The notes under the pieces were generated by a model that saw nothing but the letters and a program-made list of their open reading frames with translations, did no database searches and was not told the origin of the DNA. A DNA stretch of 64,000 nt from Liolophura sinensis (taxonomy: Eukaryota > Mollusca > Polyplacophora > Chitonida > Chitonidae), in contig NC_088304.1 in NCBI RefSeq assembly GCF_032854445.1, positions 124,001 through 188,000 on the forward strand, written 5' to 3'. Of the stretch, positions 56,795 to 64,000 are shown in pieces; position 1 is the stretch's first letter, and each line of letters opens with the position of its first letter. Made by a program: the position numbers and the translations under genes.

Positions 56795-59510
56795 TTATAC
56801 TCTCTTCATGTGGTAGTTTGATTTAGTCTCAATGAAAAGATCACACCACTGCATGCCAGAGACATCCAGTTGCCCCATAATTTGGCAACAATAATAATCA
56901 TGGGTTTTTTTAAACTCGTACTTTCCATCAACAAGCTTCAAATAGCTACAATTTGTATATGAATTGGCAACAGGACATTTAATTTCTAACAAGCCAAACG
57001 GGGGGTTAGTCTTGTCATCAAATACTCTCCTATCTAGAGATGCTGCTAGATATGGTGCACTTGGAGTAACCACAAATCCGCAAGCATAAACATTGTTCCC
57101 TGTGAGCGTGGCATAGTGTTCAGCAGAAAAAGTCTCAGATTCTATTCCACGTTTCATTGCTTGTGTTTGAATTGGTTTGGAATTTATCAACCGTGTTGCT
57201 AGAGCTTCAAAATCATTTTGCCGTCTGCATACCTGCTTAAAGATACTTGAAGTAAGCCTGCTACTCCGCACACTATGCCACAGCTTACAGTTATTTTGTT
57301 CCCGTGTTTGTACTTCGGTGTCCCTCGCCATTGCTACATCTACTTGGAGACCAGCGTAAGTGTTAAACTGAGCCTTGTCAAGGGTACAACTGTAAAACGA
57401 TGGTTGTTCAGCTAGAGGAACAGATGGTTAAGATGGTAAAGAGTCTACATTGATAACATCTTTGTTTTTTAAAGGAGATAACTTTTGTTGTTGACTGACG
57501 CAGGATCCATGTGGACACATTCCAAATTTTGTAGGAGATACAGATCTAGCATCTTTAGCATATCTTTGGTTCGGTAACAATGACAAAATCTGTGCATCAC
57601 TGTTAATTTCAGACAAATTATTAGATAAAGTAGAAGAGAATTCCATATAACACTCCGGTTTGTGTTCAGGAACAGGGAAGTACAAGTTTGGCAGTACACC
57701 TTCAATGATGGCCAGTGAGTCTACTGGTTTAGCAGACAAACCCTCTCTTCTTGATGGAATGTGCCAGATTTGGGGAAGTGATGCCACAAAGGGCATAGAC
57801 TTAAAACCCATCTTATGACTAACCCAAGTAATGACTGATGCTGTAGAGCAAACCAATCATATCGGTGCAGCTGCCATTTTCTGCTTTGCAAGCGCATATT
57901 TGTACCAGACTCTTCGACTGGGGGTCCTTTCTGTAATCTGACCTGAAAACACAGAAAAAAAACCAACAATAAAACAATGAAAACAGCCAGGTAAAACAAG
58001 AAACATAGAGCCTCAGATAATTAATTATACATCAACAATTGTCTCACTCAGTATCAATTACTAGTAGGTAACCAACTTGAAAACTGTTCAGTGAGGGGAT
58101 TGGAAACTTATTTTTTCATCGCCATATTGCTGAAAACTGGCCAGTGGTAACAGCAGTCCATAAAAAGATTTTTAATATAAAGTCACCAGAATCACAGAGG
58201 TGACAAATTGTGATAGCTTTTTGTGACCTGCCAATGCAAAAAATAAGCCAGTAACTTACCTTACAGTCACTCAGGTAATGGCCAATAAACAAAGATCTTT
58301 AAACATTCAAAACTACAATAAAACAGAAATACACCAACAGAAAATAAATGTAAATAACAATAAAGCATCAACACAACAATTAAAATACAAAGACATGTAT
58401 TGTAAGAGACTTAGTATTTATCAGTAAAAGTATTATAATTTTGAAATAAGTTTAAATAAGTTTAAACAAGGATATCAAAAAGTAAGAAAGTTAGACTGTA
58501 TTTTGTCAATACTATGAAAATGTTCTTAAATCTTAACCATTTGCATTTTGCACAGTCTCAGTTCAACAAACAGTTTTATTAACAAAAATCGGGACAGATG
58601 TAGATCATGCCATGGGAGGAGCTTGCCGGTGTTTACACTGCAGTTTTTCTTACGTCATTCGAGACCATAACATGGTCGAAGATAGCTACGTGAATGCGCA
58701 CGTAAGACAAGCTTATTGATAAACAACTGACAAACCCATACCATGGCATGAAAGTAATGACGGACTAAAAATCTGAAACACTGAACATTTAATAAACAAA
58801 TAAATCATTGAAATAAACACCCATAGCCTCTTACTTGAACTCTGTTGGGTAATCAATTTGTTCTCATTGAAGGGTATGAAAAGGCCCTGCTTCCATCACC
58901 CTCTTCCTTAACTAACAGAAAATAAATGAGCCAAATTCAATCATGTTTAGCACTTTACAAATATTCATAACACATATCAGTGCCTAATACAGATACACAG
59001 CCCTTCTGTAACATAGTGTATGCATATTCGCAAACTATGTGTTGACAAGGCCGCCTTTTATGGACTGTGTAGCCTACTCTATTAGAAGTAGTAGTACAAC
59101 AACAACGTTATAGTTATAACGTCAGAGCGTGACGATCACATTTCAGCAAGAAATGGGGCAATTGAAACAAAAACATTGTATTTCTACCCATGCCATTTGA
59201 TCATATTTCAAGGTAAAAATATTATTTTAACTTACGCTTGTCGTTTGGCAAGGTGACGTGCCTATTTGTGTTACTATTTAGTCTTAGTTAACATGACCGA
59301 CATTGCGACAAGACAGGTTTTGATGATAAAACATACTTTCCACATCGTGTATATATCCCTCAATCCAATTGATATTTCTTTTTGCTCCTGAGCTCGGGGG
59401 ATTTTAGCATATTCATTGGGCCACCTCTCAATTTCATCTTGTGAAAGAGGTGGTACATACTGTAAATTTCGACTCCACTGACTGTTGTCACTATTTGGAC
59501 CGCCCGCCAT
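56795..59510 (-). pseudogene. SWIM zinc finger plus YqaJ-type nuclease gene, copy 1
   Basis: Exon 1 is 59510-59337: ATG, MAGGPNSDNSQWSRNLQYVP..., donor AAA|gtatgt, phase 0. The last exon runs from about 57942 (acceptor gttttcag) to the stop at 56795. It starts with a SWIM-like cluster (ICACKAENGSC, with Asp where the His is expected) in one frame, shifts near 57810, and is cut by an in-frame TAA at 57430-57428. The YqaJ fold follows with no further break: WHSVRSSRLTSSIF, YLAASLDRRVF (catalytic Asp), GLLEIKCPVA (Glu-x-Lys) and YYCCQIMGQLDV. YqaJ nucleases are lambda-exonuclease-like. In animals these SWIM-YqaJ proteins are mostly transposon-borne. Intervening exon(s) between 57.9 and 59.3 kb were not found. 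The nuclease core itself is complete. Confidence 0.75.
57943..59336. other. Presumed intron(s) of the first YqaJ gene
   Basis: AT-rich, no coding segment recognised. The part encoding the region before the SWIM finger should be here but was not identified, so the copy may be missing an exon. Confidence 0.4.
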
Positions 59511-59579
59511 TTTCAAACAACCGCGGATACCCACCAAGCCTCGTTTTCGATCTAACATGGCGCAGGCGTGAATTCGGAC

Positions 59580-60416
59580 TATACCGGATAATAAATTTAA
59601 AATCCACTAATACTGGAAATATTAGCCTTACATAGACAACTAATTAAAAGAGGTAAAGGTATTATATTCTGTTGGAAACCGGGTTATATTGGTATCCTTG
59701 GAAACATAGTCGTGGACAGGGAGGCAAAGACTGTCCTAAATAAATCCATATCAAAAGTTCAAATCCCTTTATACTGACGTGAAGTCTAATATTCCTAAAA
59801 ATATTCGTCGCCTTTGGCAGGGTTAATGGGACTTGCAGATCCATAATAAACTGCATGCTATTCATCCTGTCATTGGCTACAATATTTATACTAACGAAAA
59901 GTCTCGCAGAGACCAAGTTGTTTTAACAAGGCGTCGTATTGGCCATTCCTGTCTAACACACAATTTTATCCTGGATGTGAGTAGTGTTCCCTAGTGTGTT
60001 GGATGTGATGCCCAATATGACATCAAACACATCCTGGTTGACTGTTTGGACTTAGCCCATGTTCGGCAAAGACTCTACACAGTCAGCTCTATATATAATT
60101 TATTTGACAGCATCGCTGGCGATGTTGTCATAAATTTTTTGAGGGCCATTGGCCTATATCATGAAATATAAATTTTAATTGTCTTAAATATTTATAGCTA
60201 AACAGTTATATACATATAGATTTTTATTTTTAAAATATGCTGGTTTTCGAGTTTTAACTGTTTTTGGTTTGTTCTTATCTGATTTTAAACGTGTCTGAAT
60301 GTTCTCACTATCATGTCGAAAACCTGAACCGTCTCGTGTTTTCACCTTGTTCTCGCCACTATATGGCTGAGGTGTTGCCGATGTGGCGTTAAGCCGTAGT
60401 CAGTCATTCATTCGGA
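59580..60416 (+). mobile_element. LINE copy G, 5'-truncated
   Basis: It begins within RNase H (GATAATAAATTTAAAA; equivalent of IQNNKFKN) and continues through CWKPGYIGILGN-like sequence (Trp-Lys for Trp-Ile) and the C-terminal cluster to a complete 3' end: ATATGGCTGAGGTGTTGCCG, ATGTGGCGTTAAGCC, then TCATTCATTC. It is inserted against the hAT-like relic, whose sequence starts right after the tail. ATTCGGA occurs at 59572-59578 and 60410-60416 and could be the target duplication, but it is short. Confidence 0.8.
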
Positions 60417-61406
60417 GTGCTGCAGTGTCTTTCAATATGGTATAGAGAGCTCGCATTAGTCCATCTATATCCCAATCAACAGCTTGCCCTCCGATCCTGA
60501 AAGAATTATGAATTATGTGGAGTCTACAACTACCAATTTCTATCATTTTTGGGTCGTTCTCATCTGATCTCAATTCATTCTGTAACTCCCGGAAAACAGC
60601 GCAATTAACGTTCGGCCCATCCATGGATAATTGCAGAATATTACGTTGATTTTACGTAGATTTAAGTTTTACTGTGAGCTGTCTAAAGTGATCCATCACA
60701 TCTAATACTGTTGCGTGTCCAATAAAAGCCGAATACCGGTACCGTATGTAAACCTCTCCTTTGTAGATCACAAAATCGTATGTAGACATCAAGTTTAGAC
60801 TGGATTTTAAAATTCAGACTCTTGTGAAACAGTAGTACAAACGCATTCTGCTTTTTTTTATCTTATCCAGTAGTTCACTTGAAAAGAAAGGGACCAGTTC
60901 AAAGCAAACAAGATAAACGCCACACGAAAATGTCTTAACTATTTAACTGTCAGGAAACATTCTCTGAAATAATGGCTGGATATCTTCATAGCTTTTATAA
61001 GAATAATGTGCACATACAGTTTTTATAGCCCAGAGACATTCGCCATTACTGCTTTGATCTCTGTTTATGGACAATGTACCTGTGACGGTTGTGCGCTTGC
61101 CTTCACTCACACCAGTGTCCTTTTTTGATGCCTAATTGTAGTATTGCTTGATGCAGGCACATTGAAATCGGTGATTTGATTGCTAGTTCTCAACAGCCTT
61201 CTCCGACTTTGCAAACCATCGCAGTGCTTTTTCCCACACCGTAGTGCTTTTTTTGCATGTGACGAGAGTGCCGACTCTCCCATTTTGCCAATATCTATTT
61301 CTTTACCACATATACAACATACTCCCTTGCTTTTATCGCTGTGAGCAACGTGCCACTCCTTATATTTGTCATGGCCCAACCGCTTCAGATTGAAAACGCA
61401 CGGCAT
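60417..61406 (-). pseudogene. hAT-like transposase, N-terminal part with BED-type finger
   Basis: It starts at ATG 61406. The first segment reads KYKEWHVAHSDKSKGVCCIC, then GKEIDIGKMGESALSSHAKK and a further Cys-His pair: a BED-like zinc finger (CCIC...H...KKH). The following 480 bp are broken but still show NRDQSSNGECLWAIKTVCAH, LVPFLFK and RYSAFIGHATVLDVMDH, and then SMDGPNVNCAVFRELQNEL, IGSCRLHIIHNSFRIGG and DIDGLMRALYTILKDTAA (60624-60400). These blocks fit the central part of hAT-like transposases. LINE G has replaced everything beyond 60416. The C-terminal half of such a protein is found at 46300-47450. Confidence 0.65.
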
Positions 61407-62244
61407 TTTAACTTCTCCGTCACGAACTATGACTTACAACACAGTTCCAGTCCTGCGCTGATGAGTAACTTAAATATGCATTTGTTCAAAGTTGTCTCCC
61501 TTGACACAGCGAAATCTCGGACGGGAAATTCAACCAACTTTCGAGCCGACTTCGGTGATAGATTTTGATATTAGTACCGGTATTTAATATGGATATCTTG
61601 AGCTACAGTTACATTTGCAGTTAGATTTCATTTTCTATGTGTTTTCTAGGAAGTCAGACTATTTATTCATTTTTCAAGGTGATTCATAGCCTTGAATTCC
61701 CGGTGGCCATTTGCAAGGTTTTCAAGGTAGCGTACAAACCCTGCATACTTCATTTTTTTTTCACCCTGTGTTCGTGGGGCATTGGTGACAATACGTGCTC
61801 AAGGACGCTTGTACATTTTGCATACATGGAAAAATTCGTCTGAAACTTGCCAAAGGTCATTGGTTTCCTCCACCCATAAAACTAATGGCCATCTTATATA
61901 TGAAGATTCTGGAGTATGGCATTAATAGACAAGAAGAAATTACATCTACTTTTTGAAATGATCTACCTATTTTTTCTTTTTATTAATGTTTCATTTTTGG
62001 ACAAGTATCAGGAAAATATAAAACGAGCACTTCTTATCTTTGTTATGTTACTTTTGCTACAGTACATGTTATGATTGGTATGGGAGCAATAAAAGTTTGA
62101 TACCTTTTTATTCACAGCGTTACGCAGTTCTTTAAATGTAATAATAGATTAAATCCATGCCCTCATGTCTAGTACAAAGCATCTGTTTTAAGAATTATTG
62201 AAAACCATTGCATCTGCCATTTACCTAAAACACTATTAACCTGG
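61407..62244. other. Intergenic, contains one SINE relic
   Basis: No gene. The piece at about 61860-61935 (GGTTTCCTCCACCCATAAAA, CTGGAGTATGGCATTAATAG) is a decayed type 1 SINE 3' half on the plus strand. Confidence 0.45.
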
Positions 62245-63720
62245 CTAATAATCAAATGTATATTTGTAATATTCTTTATAGGGAAACTTAGCAAGAGCCA
62301 ATTCTTTGAAGTAATACTCATAAAAAAAGTATTTCAGTTTTTCATCAATGGATTTAATGAAAATATCATCACGTTCAATAATTATAGCCTTACAGTCTTT
62401 TAATGTGAAAACACAGAAACTACCATGAGTTCTACCAGAGCAAAGGAGCTGGCCCTGAACTTGAAAGAAATAATCATGATTACGATTTAAAGTTAACTCC
62501 CCATTGATTTCCTTTCGATACGGAACTGTTTTTGGAGTGACAGCTTTATCTCTCGCACTAAAGGGACAATTTATTTCTAGAACAGATGAGTCTTCAATCA
62601 GTCTGTCCGGAGAACTACACAGAAAAGCCTTACCTAAGCTTCCAAAAGTTCCACATTCTGCAGTTTTGATTCCTGTTATTTCATATTTCTTTACACCCAC
62701 AGACTCATTCAAACCATGGTTAATACCTGCACAATGAACCGATTTGGAAGACATAATTTCTATGCCTAGGTTTTTAAGGTCTGTTCTCTCAGTAGCTTTC
62801 CACACGCGTCTGAAGCGTGAAGAGAAAATTTGCATTGAGCGTATGGTAAACCAGTGTGGTTTCCTTGACTGATTACGTGTTCTTTTTGCTATTGAAGTTT
62901 GGATATCTTTGGAAATCGTGATAAATGATTGCTGACCAAGAACATTTGTTCAGGGGTGTATAACAAACAGTCATGGTCATGACAAAAGGCATGTATATAT
63001 ATTGGCAGGGGGAAAAACTGGAGAAAAGGCATTCGAGACTGACTTTGTCTATTGATACATGTATTTCTGAAAAAAACTATCATACCCAACCATTTTTCTA
63101 AATTTTCTTGGACGGGGATCAAAATTAGTCAGCGATGTTCTTCCATCAAAATGACGCAGTTGTAACTGCTTTGCCTTCATTGGAGAACCCCTGTATCGTT
63201 TACACTTTGATTGGTGTTTTGCGCCATGCTCCAGAATATTTCACTGACACGACGGCGGTCAGCATTATGGTGGGAGGAAACCGGACAGAGCCCGGGGGAA
63301 ACTCACGACCATCCGCAGGCTGCTGCAAGACCTACCCACGTAAGGCCGGAGAGGAAGCCAGCATGAGCTGAATTTGATCTCACAGCGAACGCAGAAAAGA
63401 CTAGTCTTTCAGTACATGTTTTCTGCAAAAGTAATTCTTTTCCATTACTGAAACAGTATAAAGCATATAAAAGACAGCAAAAATGTTTACAATGGGCGTC
63501 TGCCCCCATGTCAGCACCACATTCACGTTGGGCTTCTTGACCTATGCCATTTTTATGAAATATAATATGTATTATAAACCACAGATTTCCTCGTCTCTGC
63601 ACAACATCTGGCCCTTCAGTAACACAACTTTTTCAAATTTACTGCACGGATACCCAGCAAAAATTTATGCTCATATAGATTTTTGGCTTTCTCATCCAAC
63701 TTCTTATTAAAATCAAGTAA
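62245..63720 (-). pseudogene. SWIM zinc finger plus YqaJ-type nuclease gene, copy 2, split by a SINE
   Basis: From the right, a SWIM-type finger (QRECGADMGADAHCKHFC, then LLYAL; about 63470-63510) is separated from the nuclease by an inserted SINE (63197-63400). Then LLYTPEQMFLVSNHLSRFPK (about 62960-62900) and, after a frame change, the nuclease (62835-62245): NHGLNESVGVKKYEITG, AFLCSSPDRLIED (catalytic Asp), SVLEINCPFSARD, where the E-x-K motif has Asn for Lys, and NHDYFFQVQGQLLCSGRTHG. It differs strongly from copy 1 in sequence, so belongs to another family. The Lys loss, the frameshift and the SINE make it inactive. Confidence 0.75.
63197..63400 (-). mobile_element. SINE, type 1, inserted in the second YqaJ gene
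   Basis: The plus strand shows the tail reversed (TTGATTGGTGTTTTGCGCCA, CCAGAATATTTCACTGACAC), then GACGGCGGTCAGCATTATGG and the body (GACCATCCGCAGGCTGCTGC). It ends near 63395 without a clear A box, so the 5' end is truncated. It interrupts the open reading frame between SWIM finger and nuclease. Confidence 0.8.
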
Positions 63721-63831
63721 TCCTCAATTCTCCCATTGAAAATAGTTGGTACCTACAAATGAAGAAATGTACATAAATTAGATACATCAGTATGCATACA
63801 TTCAAGCAGCCTCTAGCCAACAATATATACA

Positions 63832-64000
63832 TAAATGAATGATTATGGTTTAACGCCATATCGTGGAGAGAACAAGGTGAAAACAAGAGACGGTTCAGGT
63901 TTTCGACATGATAGTGAGAACATCAAAAATAAAAAAAAAGAATTCAGACACGTTTAAAATCAGATTGGAAAACCAGCATATTTTAAAAATAGTATATTTG
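63832..64000 (-). mobile_element. LINE copy H, 3' end, continuing beyond the window
   Basis: The reverse complement matches copy G 60225-60400 (GAACCGTCTCTTGTTTTCAC, ACGATATGGCGTTAAACC). The 3' tip lies at about 63832 next to ATGAATGA (TTCA-type tail reversed); the rest of the element runs off the right edge. Confidence 0.8.

Noticed and set aside
59572-60416. Seven-base ATTCGGA as a firm target duplication of LINE G
   Set aside because: It is short and overlaps the TTCA tail, so it may be chance; mentioned only as a possibility.

Overview
The window is eukaryotic and animal. Coding pieces are short exons bounded by GT-AG splice sites, intergenic DNA is AT-rich, and almost every recognisable protein belongs to a eukaryotic transposable element. 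The SINE tails (a TACGGCGTAAAACACCAA-like end followed by AAATAAATAAA) and the LINE tails ending in CACT or TTCA repeats are, as I recall them, typical of molluscan genomes, so a mollusc is my best guess (inference, about 0.7). No tRNA, rRNA, CRISPR array or bacterial operon was found.

Layout. 1-5.04 kb: an EGF-domain host gene on the minus strand. Two good exons lie at 4918-5040 and 4486-4590; a third, damaged one lies at 1021-1142, with a nearly intact Tc1-like transposon (1552-3075) and two minisatellites in between. 5.2-6.6 kb: SINEs and a 99-bp duplication. 6.7-10.2 kb: a shuffled wreck of a large Maverick-like DNA element (family B polymerase, retrovirus-type integrase) fused to a Gypsy-like gag-protease fragment. 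10.3-12.0 kb: a minus-strand LINE. 12.4-14.9 kb: a decayed tyrosine recombinase lying between two 63-bp direct repeats. 15.5-17.7 kb: a Penelope-like element with a GIY-YIG domain. 19.12-24.58 kb: a near full-length LINE with a target-site duplication. 24.66-27.91 kb: a structurally complete PIF/Harbinger transposon with both of its genes. 28-38 kb: mostly unassigned DNA with a Myb/SANT exon, SINEs and a Tc1-like relic. 38.4-44.4 kb: LINE copies in both orientations. 44.6-47.5 kb: an ISL2EU-like transposase relic, two SINEs and a hAT-like C-terminal relic. 47.5-54.4 kb: a LINE with two consecutive ORF1 copies ahead of one ORF2. 54.4-64 kb: a second ISL2EU-like relic, two SWIM/YqaJ nuclease genes, a hAT-like N-terminal relic, SINEs and LINE tails.

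How it works together. This is a transposon graveyard with a few young members. The Harbinger carries its transposase and its Myb/SANT partner, but the transposase has lost one catalytic aspartate and is frameshifted. The Tc1-like copy has perfect 25-bp terminal repeats and one visible frameshift. The LINEs and SINEs share a 3'-terminal module, which suggests that the LINEs mobilise the SINEs. The only candidate host gene is the EGF gene at the left edge.
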